From Pontibacillus marinus BH030004 = DSM 16465 (GTDB taxonomy: Bacteria > Bacillota > Bacilli > Bacillales > BH030062): 64,000 bases of DNA. The notes under the pieces are model-generated. The model ran no database searches and was not told the DNA's origin. It saw only the letters and a list, made by a program, of their open reading frames with translations. This document shows, in pieces, positions 17,013-25,003 of the stretch. Positions within the stretch are counted from its first letter, which is position 1; each line of letters starts with the position of its first letter. Position numbers and translations under genes: made by a program. The stretch covers positions 11,865 through 75,864 of the forward strand of contig NZ_KE384335.1 of NCBI RefSeq assembly GCF_000425225.1, in the 5' to 3' direction.

Positions 17013-17681
17013 ATGTGTGGTCGTTATACATTACTAGCTGATGAAGTTGAAATTTTAAAAGAGTATGGAATTGACCATAAGCTTGAAGAATTTGCACCAC
17101 GATACAATATCGCACCAGGACAAAATGTTTTAACGGTGATTTCAGATGGTGAAAATAATAGGGCAGGCTATCTGAAATGGGGGCTCGTTCCATTTTGGGC
17201 GAAGGATCCAAGCATCGGTTATAAAATGATTAATGCCCGCTCTGAAACAGCTCATGAAAAGCCGAGCTTCAAGCGTCTGCTTCAACGGAAAAGATGCTTA
17301 ATATTAGCAGATAGTTTTTATGAGTGGAAAAAAGAAGAGAGTGGTAAGCAGCCTATGCGAATTAAAAAAGATGATCGTTCTTTTTTTGCATTTGCTGGTC
17401 TATGGGATCGATGGAAACAAGATGACAAGGAACTTGTAACTTGTACGATACTCACGAAAGAAGCAAATGACTTTATGGAGCCGATTCATAAACGTATGCC
17501 AGTGATTTTACCTAAAGAAGATGAGGCATGGTGGATGCAACAAGGGGATCGAGACCCCAATGAGCTGCATGACTATCTTCGCTCCTTATCAATTGATGGT
17601 TTAAAGGCTTACCCTGTAAGCACTCATGTGAACAATGCTCGAAATGAAGATGAAGCATGTATAGAACCCATTACACGCTAA
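17013..17681 (+). CDS. SRAP domain protein (YedK/HMCES type)
   Basis: SOS-response-associated peptidase family protein of 222 residues. HMCES/YedK forms a stable crosslink to abasic sites in single-stranded DNA through Cys2. Visible here: MCGRYTL with the catalytic Cys2, PRYNIAPGQ (conserved Asn), MINARSETAHEKPSF, DSFYEWKK (conserved Glu), and PIHKRMPVIL (conserved His). The protein must lose its initiator Met, and the second residue is Cys as required. AAGGAG precedes the ATG. No LexA box was obvious upstream. It lies 38 nt after plsC. Confidence 0.92.
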   Translation: MCGRYTLLADEVEILKEYGIDHKLEEFAPRYNIAPGQNVLTVISDGENNRAGYLKWGLVPFWAKDPSIGYKMINARSETAHEKPSFKRLLQRKRCLILADSFYEWKKEESGKQPMRIKKDDRSFFAFAGLWDRWKQDDKELVTCTILTKEANDFMEPIHKRMPVILPKEDEAWWMQQGDRDPNELHDYLRSLSIDGLKAYPVSTHVNNARNEDEACIEPITR

Positions 17682-17711
17682 AATCCTACCTCACGAGGTG
17701 GGATTTTTTAT
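17681..17711 (+). terminator. Terminator after the SRAP gene
   Basis: AAATCCTACCTC pairs with GAGGTGGGATTT, followed by T4. It overlaps the stop codon by one base. Confidence 0.85.
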
Positions 17712-17835
17712 GGGTAGATTCTCTTTTATAAATAGGTAGAAATAAAGAATTATGATTTTTTTTGTAAAACTTGTAGGGGATAGAGAGACTCAATCGTCTA
17801 TAAGGGTGATATAGGGAAGAAGGGGGGAGAGTATC

Positions 17836-18372
17836 ATTCATGAGGATCGACTAATTGAGAAAGTGCGTGAAGGGAATCAACAAGCCCTGCGTGTACTTAT
17901 TGAACGATACAAAAGTCACTTGTTTAAAGTGATATATGGTGTCGTTCGTGATGAACAAGAAGCAGAAGATATCACACAGGAAACATTTATAAAAATGATG
18001 GATGCTCTCCCCTCTTATCAGTCACAAGGTTTTAAAACCTGGATAAGTCGAATTGCTTTTAATAAAGCCATAGATGCTAAGCGGAAAAAGCAAAGACAAA
18101 AAGAGGTAGTCGGACATGATGAACAAAAAGACTCTCAAACTAGGGGGAGTGCAGAGCATGAATGGCTTCAGCAAGAGAAGATCACTTCTGTAGCAAAATC
18201 AATCGAACAATTACCTGAAACATATCAAGGTGTAGTCAAGGCGTATTACATACATGGGAAGTCTTATCAAGAAATTGCAAAAGATCATCATATTGAAGAA
18301 AAAACAGTGGAAATGCGACTTTACCGTGCTAGGAAGTGGATGAAAAAGAATTGGAAGGAGGATGAGTTCTAA
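17836..18372 (+). CDS. ECF-type RNA polymerase sigma factor
   Basis: A sigma-70 family ECF factor of about 178 residues. Region 2 is seen as LIERYKSHLFKVIYGVVRDE and EAEDITQETFIKMMDALP, and region 4 as LPETYQGVVKAYYIHGKSYQ then EIAKDHHIEEKTVEMRLYRAR. The only conventional start is GTG 17863, which has no convincing Shine-Dalgarno and would remove HEDRLIEKV, residues that belong to the first helix of region 2. The frame is open back to 17815 without ATG, GTG or TTG, and AGGGGGGAG (17821-17829) lies 6 nt before an ATT codon at 17836, so initiation at ATT is proposed. It is first in a four-gene operon with its anti-sigma factor; the anti-sigma ATG overlaps its stop. No convincing ECF autoregulatory promoter was found. 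Confidence 0.82.
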   Translation: MHEDRLIEKVREGNQQALRVLIERYKSHLFKVIYGVVRDEQEAEDITQETFIKMMDALPSYQSQGFKTWISRIAFNKAIDAKRKKQRQKEVVGHDEQKDSQTRGSAEHEWLQQEKITSVAKSIEQLPETYQGVVKAYYIHGKSYQEIAKDHHIEEKTVEMRLYRARKWMKKNWKEDEF

Positions 18373-18824
18373 TGGAACACATAAATGATGATACGTTACA
18401 AGCTTATATAGGAGATATTCTGTCAGAAGTTGATCGAGAACGTATTGAGGAGCATTTAGCTACTTGTGATCGATGTCTCGATAACTATTTCGATGTGGTC
18501 GATCAGTGGTCATTAGAAGCACCTTCTTTATCGGAAGACTTTACTGATCAAACGTTTGATCAAATTCTGAAGAAGCAAGTTATGCCAACGTCTGAAAGAG
18601 TTTCATCACCTTCTTCCAGGAAGAAATCTACACTCTTGCACTACTCTATAGCTGCTGGGCTAACGCTTTTCTTGATGTTTTCTGGGGTCTTTCAACAAAT
18701 GATGCAAGTGTTTGATGAAGACAGCTTAAGGCAGCAACCATCTATATCAGATCAAATCGTCAAACAAACGAGCAAATGGCTCGATCAAGGAATTAAATTG
18801 AAGGGGGAAGATACGAATGAATAA
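18372..18824 (+). CDS. Anti-sigma factor, zinc-finger (ZAS) type
   Basis: A 150-residue membrane anti-sigma factor that should hold the preceding ECF sigma inactive. The ZAS zinc motif is visible as EEHLATCDRC (His, then Cys-x-x-Cys) near residue 35. A single membrane helix (HYSIAAGLTLFLMFSGVF) lies near residues 88-108, leaving about 40 residues outside the cell. Its ATG shares a base with the sigma stop, a sign of translational coupling. Signal sensing and regulated proteolysis are inferred from the family. Confidence 0.86.
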   Translation: MEHINDDTLQAYIGDILSEVDRERIEEHLATCDRCLDNYFDVVDQWSLEAPSLSEDFTDQTFDQILKKQVMPTSERVSSPSSRKKSTLLHYSIAAGLTLFLMFSGVFQQMMQVFDEDSLRQQPSISDQIVKQTSKWLDQGIKLKGEDTNE

Positions 18825-19917
18825 ATCACCAATATTAGCGTTTTTCTTAGCCCTGATCCCTGGGTTTGGGCATATGTATTTAGGAAGGAAAATTCGAGGG
18901 TTTCTTTATGCTTTGTTTTTCTTTGGGTTTATAGGCTTAGCTATGCTCATTACGATTGTCAGTCATGGTACAGGTGAAGCAGCTCTGATTCCTTTATTCT
19001 TATCAGTTCTTATTTGGGGAGTGAATATGCTTGATATGATTATCACTCTTTTAATGAATACCCATTTAAATTCACAAAAAACGCAAAGTGATGGTGATAC
19101 TCAACAATCTATTTCGTTGAATCATAAAGAAAACGAACGCTTTTTCACGATTCTATTATCATTTGTTCCAGGCGTAGGCCATTTTCACTTAGGTTTACCT
19201 CAGAGAGGACTCACTTTACTTTCAGCCTTTCTAGGTTCAGGTATTATGATCGTATTTGTCTCAATGGTACTGAACATTGGTGGTTTGCTTATTTTCCTTT
19301 TAGCTCTACCCGTTATATGGATCTATGGAATGTTCGACTGTATTCAATTATTAAATTTAAAAGATAATGGAGAGACACTTGAAGACAGAACGATTTTGGA
19401 GGATTTGGACCGCCAAAGGCAGAGTGGGAAGAAGAGCAAGGTAGTAGCGACTGTACTCGGTATTTTCCCTGGAGCTGGACATATGTATCTCGGCTTGCAG
19501 CGTAGAGGACTGCAGCTTATGGTAGGGTTCCTGTTATCCATTTATGTGCTTGATGTATTACGCTTATCTGTTTTCTTGTTCTTAATACCTGTTATTTGGT
19601 TCTTTAGCTTCTTCGATACTTTACAACAAGCAAGTCGAGCTGAAGAAGGCTTTGTGGAGGACGTCCCCGTAATTAAATATTTTGCAAATCATCAGCGATG
19701 GTTGGGGATTGCGCTTATCTTGTTAGGATGCTTTTATCTCATGGATGATATTTTAATGCCAGCTCTTGCTCCTAAAATTAAAGCAGCATTCCAGATTGAT
19801 CTCTATTACTTTTATACTCGCTTCTTCCAGATGTTTGTCGTTTGCTTTTTACTCATAGGGGGCGGAATCAAGCTGCTTATGGGATCTAAATCGAAAAAAG
19901 AGGAGGAAGAAGTATGA
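18817..19917 (+). CDS. Membrane protein with three tandem TM2-like repeats
   Basis: A 366-residue polytopic protein built from three repeats of about 100 residues. Each begins with a Pro-Gly-x-Gly-His motif: LIPGFGHMYLGRKIRG (P15), FVPGVGHFHLGLPQRG (P118) and IFPGAGHMYLGLQRRG (P218). Each motif is followed by two or three hydrophobic helices and an aspartate-containing segment (NMLDMI, GMFDCI, SFFDTL). The motif resembles the TM2 domain, which normally occurs once. Linkers between repeats are hydrophilic, and a further pair of helices with a Lys/Glu tail ends the protein. It overlaps the anti-sigma gene by 8 nt and the next gene by 4 nt. Function unknown; the context suggests envelope stress. 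Confidence 0.75.
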   Translation: MNKSPILAFFLALIPGFGHMYLGRKIRGFLYALFFFGFIGLAMLITIVSHGTGEAALIPLFLSVLIWGVNMLDMIITLLMNTHLNSQKTQSDGDTQQSISLNHKENERFFTILLSFVPGVGHFHLGLPQRGLTLLSAFLGSGIMIVFVSMVLNIGGLLIFLLALPVIWIYGMFDCIQLLNLKDNGETLEDRTILEDLDRQRQSGKKSKVVATVLGIFPGAGHMYLGLQRRGLQLMVGFLLSIYVLDVLRLSVFLFLIPVIWFFSFFDTLQQASRAEEGFVEDVPVIKYFANHQRWLGIALILLGCFYLMDDILMPALAPKIKAAFQIDLYYFYTRFFQMFVVCFLLIGGGIKLLMGSKSKKEEEEV

Positions 19918-20837
19918 GAAAATGGCGTGTAGGGACTGTCTCAATGGGACTTTCCCTTATTATGTTAGGTATTATGCTTATGGTATCTCAGATTAGTGGA
20001 TGGGATGTCATGAATCTAGCTCTCTCATGGTGGCCAGCAATATTGATTGTGTTAGGGATAGAAATTCTCTTGTATCTGTTCTTTTCAAAACAAGAAAAGC
20101 CTATGATTCAGTACGATTTTTTATCGATTATATTTATAGGGGTCATTGGTACAGTTGCTATTGGCTTTTATATTGTCTCTTCATTTGGGATTGTAGAAGA
20201 AGTGAAAGCATCCATGAATGCTGATCGTATCGAAGGAGCCTTGCCTCATGTTGAAGAGGAGGTAAAGGAATCGGTAAATAAGATTGTCGTTCAACCTACA
20301 TATAGTGAATTGACAATTGAAACAAATAATGAGCGACAAGTTCATCTTTTTGGAACATTTCAATCAAACTTTCTTGAAAAAGAGGCATTAAACCAAGAGG
20401 ATGTTGTGAATTTCACAAGAACAGGAGACACGTTGTTTATTCAATTGATGGAGCCTCCTAAACAGGAAGGATTTCGTTATGGATCTACACACTATAAACG
20501 TACATTATCTTTACCTGAAAACGTTAAAGTAGAAATACGAGAAGGTGCAGGTAGTCTTAACATCAATATTGGAACCATTCAAGCGGATTGGATGATCGAT
20601 CAGACTCATAATGCCGTTGTACAAATTGACGAAGAAGCGGATGTTGTTGTCAAAGTGGAAGGTAGAGATAATCGTTTGGGCTGGGATGTAGCTTGGGATA
20701 GTACAGAGGTTATACAAGGGGAAGTAGAGCATCAAAAGCTTTATTACAAGGAGAAACAATATGGTGAAGGCTCCAACACCCTACAATTTAATTTAGTGGA
20801 TGAATTTACAATAAAGAGTGTAGGTTCACGATCTTAA
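19914..20837 (+). CDS. LiaF-like membrane protein with C-terminal beta domain
   Basis: A 307-residue protein. The first 100 residues hold four hydrophobic helices with the WWPAILIVLGIEILLYLFF pattern typical of LiaF/DUF5668-type envelope proteins. The rest (about 105-307) looks like an extracytoplasmic beta-rich domain: VVQPTYSELTIET, RTLSLPENVKVEIREGAGSL and VVVKVEGRDNRLG resemble the adhesin-like repeats found in LiaF/DUF4097 proteins. It is the last gene of the sigma operon, overlapping its neighbour by 4 nt, and is probably a sensor or modulator of the sigma/anti-sigma pair. That role is inference. Confidence 0.75.
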   Translation: MRKWRVGTVSMGLSLIMLGIMLMVSQISGWDVMNLALSWWPAILIVLGIEILLYLFFSKQEKPMIQYDFLSIIFIGVIGTVAIGFYIVSSFGIVEEVKASMNADRIEGALPHVEEEVKESVNKIVVQPTYSELTIETNNERQVHLFGTFQSNFLEKEALNQEDVVNFTRTGDTLFIQLMEPPKQEGFRYGSTHYKRTLSLPENVKVEIREGAGSLNINIGTIQADWMIDQTHNAVVQIDEEADVVVKVEGRDNRLGWDVAWDSTEVIQGEVEHQKLYYKEKQYGEGSNTLQFNLVDEFTIKSVGSRS

Positions 20838-20839
20838 AG

Positions 20840-20871
20840 AAATAGCCACGTTATGTAACGTGGCTATTTTT
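20840..20871. terminator. Bidirectional terminator at end of sigma operon
   Basis: AAATAGCCACGTT pairs with AACGTGGCTATTT around ATGT. The minus-strand gene at 20851 ends inside it. Confidence 0.9.
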
Positions 20872-21357
20872 AATAATGTATTTATAAAACAGCAGTAAAG
20901 ATGATTGAACATATAGGTAGATGGCAAAGGAGAAGAAGGAATTGAAACCGTTTTTAAAGGTGAATACCCCCATTTGGATATTAATCTGATCGAATCCTAA
21001 ACTGAATAAAGTCCAAGCTACTATATAGATAACTGTGTATATGCCTTTAATATGTAGTTTTTTATAGCCATAAATGAAAAAGTAACCAAAAGGTCCGTAT
21101 AGCAAATACACAACTGTATCCATGATTGTATAATGTTTCCCATCCATAATATCGTAAAAATCAAAGATATGAGCACCAATGGTATTGTCTGTAATCGTTG
21201 CGCTAAAAATCCCATAAAAGATGACTAAAACTGTATCCAATTTATTGTTAAAGAGGTTTGGACTTAGAAATAAACCCAAGTAAGAGATCAAAATTAAGCA
21301 AATAATATAAATATCATTTGTATTAAACTTTTCCTCAACCAGGAGAATTGGTGTCAT
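20851..21357 (-). CDS. Hypothetical polytopic membrane protein
   Basis: A 168-residue protein with about five membrane helices and the polar patch FYDIMDGKHYTIMD between helices 2 and 3. I do not recognise a family. The longest frame starts at 21369, but GGGATGGG lies 7 nt before ATG 21357, so that start is used. It overlaps the upstream membrane gene by 23 nt, so the two are translationally coupled and probably work together. Low-GC codon use, with more Phe/Ile/Tyr than the neighbours. Function unknown. Confidence 0.65.
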   Translation of the reverse strand: MTPILLVEEKFNTNDIYIICLILISYLGLFLSPNLFNNKLDTVLVIFYGIFSATITDNTIGAHIFDFYDIMDGKHYTIMDTVVYLLYGPFGYFFIYGYKKLHIKGIYTVIYIVAWTLFSLGFDQINIQMGVFTFKNGFNSFFSFAIYLYVQSSLLLFYKYIIKNSHVT

Positions 21358-21814
21358 GATTGAACCCATCCCTATTCATGATAAAGCGGCGTATTAAAGA
21401 TATGAACAGAAAAATACAGCCATAAAAACCGATAGAAGTAACAACTGACCATGTTTTATAAGTATATAAGTGATTAATCACATTGAGCCTTTCAAATATA
21501 AGGAGGGCAATCGTAGCTCCTATTATGATTGTTCCTTTTGCAATTAAGGATTTTGTTAAGACAGTAAGATTCAAAAGGTATAGTAGAACAAACGGAATGA
21601 AACAAGTTCTATAAAATAAGAAAATGACATAGTGATAGGGATTATAAGAAGGAAAGAACCATTTAATTTCCATTAGAATTGTAAATGCGTGCGAGTTTAA
21701 GAAGATTCCTATTATTAAAAATAAGGAAAGTTCTTTTTTATTTAATGATTTCGTTGTGAAGATGAAAGAAAGAATCAAAATAAGAAAAAGACTAAGATAA
21801 AAAGTTAAGATCAA
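21335..21814 (-). CDS. Hypothetical polytopic membrane protein
   Basis: A 159-residue protein with about five hydrophobic helices. The segment EIKWFFPSYNPYHYVIFLFY near residue 50 has dense aromatics. It starts at TTG 21814, preceded by AAAGGATG at about 8 nt; an ATG at 21818 is in another frame. It is the first of a two-gene unit with the overlapping 20851 gene. No family is recognised. Both proteins look like partners in one membrane complex, but there is no catalytic motif to say more. Confidence 0.6.
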   Translation of the reverse strand: MILTFYLSLFLILILSFIFTTKSLNKKELSLFLIIGIFLNSHAFTILMEIKWFFPSYNPYHYVIFLFYRTCFIPFVLLYLLNLTVLTKSLIAKGTIIIGATIALLIFERLNVINHLYTYKTWSVVTSIGFYGCIFLFISLIRRFIMNRDGFNHDTNSPG

Positions 21815-21905
21815 TCATGCTCATCCTTTTTTATAAGACGCAATTTAATGAATAGAATTCATTATGTAGTATGAACGTTTGTAATGAATTTATCCTATGA
21901 TGTAT

Positions 21906-21938
21906 AAAAAAACCGATCGATGAATTGACCGGTTTTTT
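21906..21938 (-). terminator. Terminator of the tcyABC operon
   Basis: On the minus strand AAAAAACCG pairs with CGGTTTTTT around a 14-nt loop, directly after the tcyC stop. Confidence 0.8.
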
Positions 21939-21944
21939 AGGCTA

Positions 21945-22682
21945 TTATTCATTAATAAGGTTTAAAAACTTTCTAGTTCGTTCGTTTTTAGGATTAGAGA
22001 ATATGTGACCCGGTTTCCCCCGTTCAACAATAGAGCCATTGTCCATAAAGATCACTTCATCCGCGACATCTTTAGCAAAGCCCATTTCATGGGTCACAAC
22101 CACCATGGTCATCCCTTCTTGAGCAAGTTCCTTCATAACTCTTAATACTTCGCCTACAAGCTCAGGGTCTAATGCTGATGTGGGTTCGTCGAATAACATG
22201 ACTTCGGGATCCATTGCCAGCGCACGTGCTATACCAACACGCTGTTGTTGACCTCCTGATAGTTGAAAAGGATAATAATCCACTTTGTCCCCAAGACCTA
22301 CTTTTTCAAGTAAATGAATTCCTTTTTCTTTCGCCTCTGATTTATCTACTTTTTGTACAGTAATAGGTCCTTCGATCACATTTTCTAAAGCTGTCTTGTG
22401 AGGGAATAGGTTATAGGTCTGAAACACCATTCCTGTTTTGCGACGTAATGTGCGAATATCTTTTTTAGATACCTTTTGGTCAAAGTCTAATGTTTGACCT
22501 TCAATGGAAACGGATCCCTTAGTAGGGGTCTCCAATATATTTAAACAACGAAGTAGAGTGGTTTTGCCTGAACCAGAAGGTCCTACAACAACGACCACTT
22601 TACCTTGTTCTACTTTAAGATCAATTCCATTTAATACTTCTAGATCTCCAAAACTTTTGTGTAATTGTTGGATAGATAGCAT
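21945..22682 (-). CDS. tcyC: L-cystine ABC transporter ATP-binding protein TcyC
   Basis: A 245-residue ATPase of the polar amino-acid uptake family. Walker [11 protein letters not shown]-loop [16 protein letters not shown], signature LSGGQQQRV, Walker [21 protein letters not shown], and the H-loop VVTHEMGFA are all present. The sequence follows B. subtilis TcyC as I recall it, including [12 protein letters not shown] at the start and KTGMVFQ. A TTG at 22688 is in frame but abuts AAGGAG; ATG 22682 has 7-nt spacing. It is the last gene of tcyABC and may also energise the ATPase-less system at 29564-31401 (inference). Confidence 0.9.
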   Translation of the reverse strand: MLSIQQLHKSFGDLEVLNGIDLKVEQGKVVVVVGPSGSGKTTLLRCLNILETPTKGSVSIEGQTLDFDQKVSKKDIRTLRRKTGMVFQTYNLFPHKTALENVIEGPITVQKVDKSEAKEKGIHLLEKVGLGDKVDYYPFQLSGGQQQRVGIARALAMDPEVMLFDEPTSALDPELVGEVLRVMKELAQEGMTMVVVTHEMGFAKDVADEVIFMDNGSIVERGKPGHIFSNPKNERTRKFLNLINE

Positions 22683-22693
22683 ACACAAGCTCC

Positions 22694-23401
22694 TTACGTT
22701 TTAACGTAGCGATTTAAACGATTTTCAATTTGATCTTGCCCTAGAGATAAAATAAAGCAAATGATCCAGTAAATAAGCGCTGCTTCAGAGTATAAAAGAA
22801 GAGGCTCATACGTATTCGCTACTATTTCTTGTGACTTACGAAACATTTCAGCTACTGTGATCGTCGACGCTAGAGATGTATCCTTCACAAGACTAATAAA
22901 TGAGTTTGATAATGGTGGAATCGAAACTCGTGTTGCTTGAGGAAGGATAATACGTCGCAAGGATTGGACATAAGACATTCCGATCGAATAGGAGGATTCC
23001 CACTGACCTTTCGGAATAGAAAGGATGGCAGCGCGTATAATCTCCGAAGCATATGCCCCGGTATTTAATGAAAATCCTATGATTCCTGCTGTTAAGGGGT
23101 CGAGGTTTATTCCCACCCTTGGAAGTCCGAAAAATATAATGAAAAGCTGAACAAGTAAAGGTGTACCACGAATAATGGAAATGTACACTCTAGCAATACC
23201 GCTTAGGATTTTTATTCCTGAAATGCGGAAGAGAGCTGTTAAGACGGCTATTGTAATCCCGATAATGAAAGAGATAATGGCCATCGGTATGGAATAAACG
23301 AGAGCTCCCTTCAGCAATGGGAGAAAGGAGCTCTCAGCAATATTTATATACCGATCCCAATTGGGCGCAGCAGATAATATGAGATTATTTAGTAGAAACA
23401 T
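22694..23401 (-). CDS. tcyB: L-cystine ABC transporter permease TcyB
   Basis: A 235-residue inner-membrane permease of the HisM/GlnP type with about five helices. The family block is visible as [17 protein letters not shown] and the EAA loop as [20 protein letters not shown]-like sequence ending in [11 protein letters not shown]. It forms the channel with TcyC and the lipoprotein TcyA. The start lies 17 nt inside the end of tcyA, so translation is coupled, which explains the weak Shine-Dalgarno. A close match to B. subtilis TcyB supports cystine as substrate. Confidence 0.88.
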   Translation of the reverse strand: MFLLNNLILSAAPNWDRYINIAESSFLPLLKGALVYSIPMAIISFIIGITIAVLTALFRISGIKILSGIARVYISIIRGTPLLVQLFIIFFGLPRVGINLDPLTAGIIGFSLNTGAYASEIIRAAILSIPKGQWESSYSIGMSYVQSLRRIILPQATRVSIPPLSNSFISLVKDTSLASTITVAEMFRKSQEIVANTYEPLLLYSEAALIYWIICFILSLGQDQIENRLNRYVKT

Positions 23402-24224
23402 CTTCGCTAAACCATTTTTGGGAGATTTCAGATAGTGTACCGTCTTCTTTCATTTCTTTAATAGCACCGCTAACAGCTTTTACAAGTTCTTCGTTTCCTT
23501 GACGGAACATCATCGCACTCTCAGATGCTTCATCTTTACGATCTACAATTTCAACTGGTACGTTGTCACCTTTTTTCTGTAGAAAGTCTAATACGGAAAG
23601 GCGATCGTTTACAGTAGCGTCAGCACGCTTAGATGCGAGAAGTTGCATGGCAGGGTTAAAGCCTTCGACACCTTGAATTTCAGCTCCATGTTTTTCAGCA
23701 ATCTTCTTAAAGTTACTTGTTAGAGATTGAGCGGCTACCTTTCCCTCAAGATCTTCGAAAGACTTAATTTCTTCGTTGTCTTTATGTGTTACTAGTACTG
23801 CAGTGGATATCGTGTATGGCTCTGAGAAGTCATATTTCTCTTTACGGTCTGGTTTAATTCCAACCTGGTTTGCAATCATGTCGAAGCGTTTTGAGTTTAG
23901 ACCAGCAAACATGGAATCCCATTTGGTCTCAACAAATTCAATCTCTAGATCAAGACGTTTAGCTACTTCACGAGCAACCTCAACATCATATCCTGTAAGT
24001 TTGTCCTCATCATTATGGAACGTGTACGGAGCGTAAGTCCCTTCAGTCCCTACTTGAATAACACCTTCTTCTTTAATTTGTTCGTATAAGCTCTTGTCAG
24101 AAGATGTTTGTTCCGAACCTTCTCCGTTTGTGTTGTTTTCGGTTTGATTCTCTTCACTGCTTCCGCATGCTGCGAGAACTAGAGCGAAAAGTGCAAACGT
24201 GAAAATCGTAAATAATTTTTTCAT
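23385..24224 (-). CDS. tcyA: L-cystine-binding lipoprotein TcyA
   Basis: A 279-residue extracellular solute-binding lipoprotein. The signal ends in the lipobox LAAC with Cys20. The SBP_bac_3 fold is seen as VGTEGTYAPYTF, LTGYDVEVAREVAKRL, WDSMFAGLNSKRFDMIANQV and KYDFSEPYT, all close to B. subtilis TcyA. The open frame extends to 24284, but TATGGAGGAATC precedes ATG 24224, which begins MKKLFTIF. It is the first gene of tcyABC. A CymR-like site and a sigma-A promoter lie upstream, which fits sulfur control of cystine uptake. Confidence 0.9.
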   Translation of the reverse strand: MKKLFTIFTFALFALVLAACGSSEENQTENNTNGEGSEQTSSDKSLYEQIKEEGVIQVGTEGTYAPYTFHNDEDKLTGYDVEVAREVAKRLDLEIEFVETKWDSMFAGLNSKRFDMIANQVGIKPDRKEKYDFSEPYTISTAVLVTHKDNEEIKSFEDLEGKVAAQSLTSNFKKIAEKHGAEIQGVEGFNPAMQLLASKRADATVNDRLSVLDFLQKKGDNVPVEIVDRKDEASESAMMFRQGNEELVKAVSGAIKEMKEDGTLSEISQKWFSEDVSTK

Positions 24225-24250
24225 GTATGATTCCTCCATATAGTTTATTT

Positions 24251-24277
24251 TAATCCCAACTAAACTCATGGGAATTA
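24251..24277 (-). promoter_or_regulatory. CymR-like operator upstream of tcyA
   Basis: The 27-bp segment starts TAATCCCAAC and ends ATGGGAATTA on the plus strand, an imperfect dyad. The right part matches the ATnGGAATT half of the CymR motif as I remember it; the left TAAwnC half is present with one base of altered spacing. It lies downstream of the proposed -10, so a repressor would act as a block. Confidence 0.5.
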
Positions 24278-24292
24278 TGGTCAACTTGTTTT

Positions 24293-24322
24293 ATCTTACC
24301 TTGCATTGAATCTCAATGTCAA
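24293..24322 (-). promoter_or_regulatory. Sigma-A promoter of tcyABC
   Basis: On the minus strand TTGACA (24322-24317), 18-nt spacer, TAAGAT (24298-24293). Confidence 0.55.
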
Positions 24323-24444
24323 TTTAAATATGTTAATTGTATTATGAGGATTTTTCACAAAAACTATAATGAGAAAAGGGATTGCTAAAATGTTGAAGGT
24401 TTAAGACTATATTGAATGGGAAAGGAATACATAGGATTTGATGT

Positions 24445-24468
24445 GTTTTCCATGATGGAATAGGGAAT
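24445..24468 (+). promoter_or_regulatory. Sigma-B-like promoter of the yfkJ group
   Basis: GTTTTC (24445-24450), 12-nt spacer, GGGAAT (24463-24468), against the sigma-B consensus GTTTaa-N12-14-GGGtAT. The orthologous B. subtilis genes belong, as I recall, to the general stress regulon. A TATAAT at 24475-24480 could serve sigma-A instead. Confidence 0.5.
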
Positions 24469-24516
24469 GTTTTATATAATAGAGATGAAAAGTAGATAAA
24501 AGTGGTAGGTGATAAA

Positions 24517-24990
24517 ATGATAAACGTTCTTTTTGTATGTTTAGGTAACATTTGTCGTTCCCCAATGGCAGAAGGGATTTTCCGTGACCGTGTTGAGAAA
24601 GCAGGATTGTCAGATCAGATCAATGTAGATTCGGCTGGAACGGGAGATTATCACTTAGGAAAACCACCTCATGCAGAAACACGTGGTATCTTAGGAAAAG
24701 CTGAAATATCATCAGAAGGGATGCGTGCCCGTCAAGTTCAGGAAAGTGATTGGAATGAGTTTGATTACATTGTGGCGATGGACCGAGAGAACATGAAGGA
24801 CCTAAAAGGTTTTCGAGCGGCGCATGATGATATTACGGTTGTTAAAATTATGGATTACGTAGAATCCGTAGAAGAAGAGGATGTTCCGGATCCTTATTAC
24901 ACAGGGAACTTTGATTATGTGTACAACTTATTAACTGAAGGCTGTGACAATTTACTATCCGAAATCAAACAAGTGAATCAATTACAATAG
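24517..24990 (+). CDS. yfkJ: Low-molecular-weight protein tyrosine phosphatase (YfkJ-like)
   Basis: A 157-residue cytosolic phosphatase. The P-loop CxxxxxRS is at VCLGNICRSPMAE (Cys8, Arg14), and the catalytic aspartate lies in VPDPYYTGN near residue 127. It removes phosphate from protein tyrosine residues by a Cys-phosphate intermediate. GTG 24502 is in frame upstream, but AGGTG precedes ATG 24517, which gives the usual family start. The order phosphatase, YtxH-like protein, YihY-like protein matches B. subtilis yfkJ-yfkI-yfkH, which supports the symbol. A sigma-B-like promoter lies 50 nt upstream. Confidence 0.9.
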   Translation: MINVLFVCLGNICRSPMAEGIFRDRVEKAGLSDQINVDSAGTGDYHLGKPPHAETRGILGKAEISSEGMRARQVQESDWNEFDYIVAMDRENMKDLKGFRAAHDDITVVKIMDYVESVEEEDVPDPYYTGNFDYVYNLLTEGCDNLLSEIKQVNQLQ

Positions 24991-25003
24991 GAGGGGAACA
25001 ACC

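Noticed and set aside
17768-17798. ECF autoregulatory promoter before the sigma gene
   Set aside because: An AAC and a CGTC element exist, but 24 nt apart rather than about 16, so the match is not credible.
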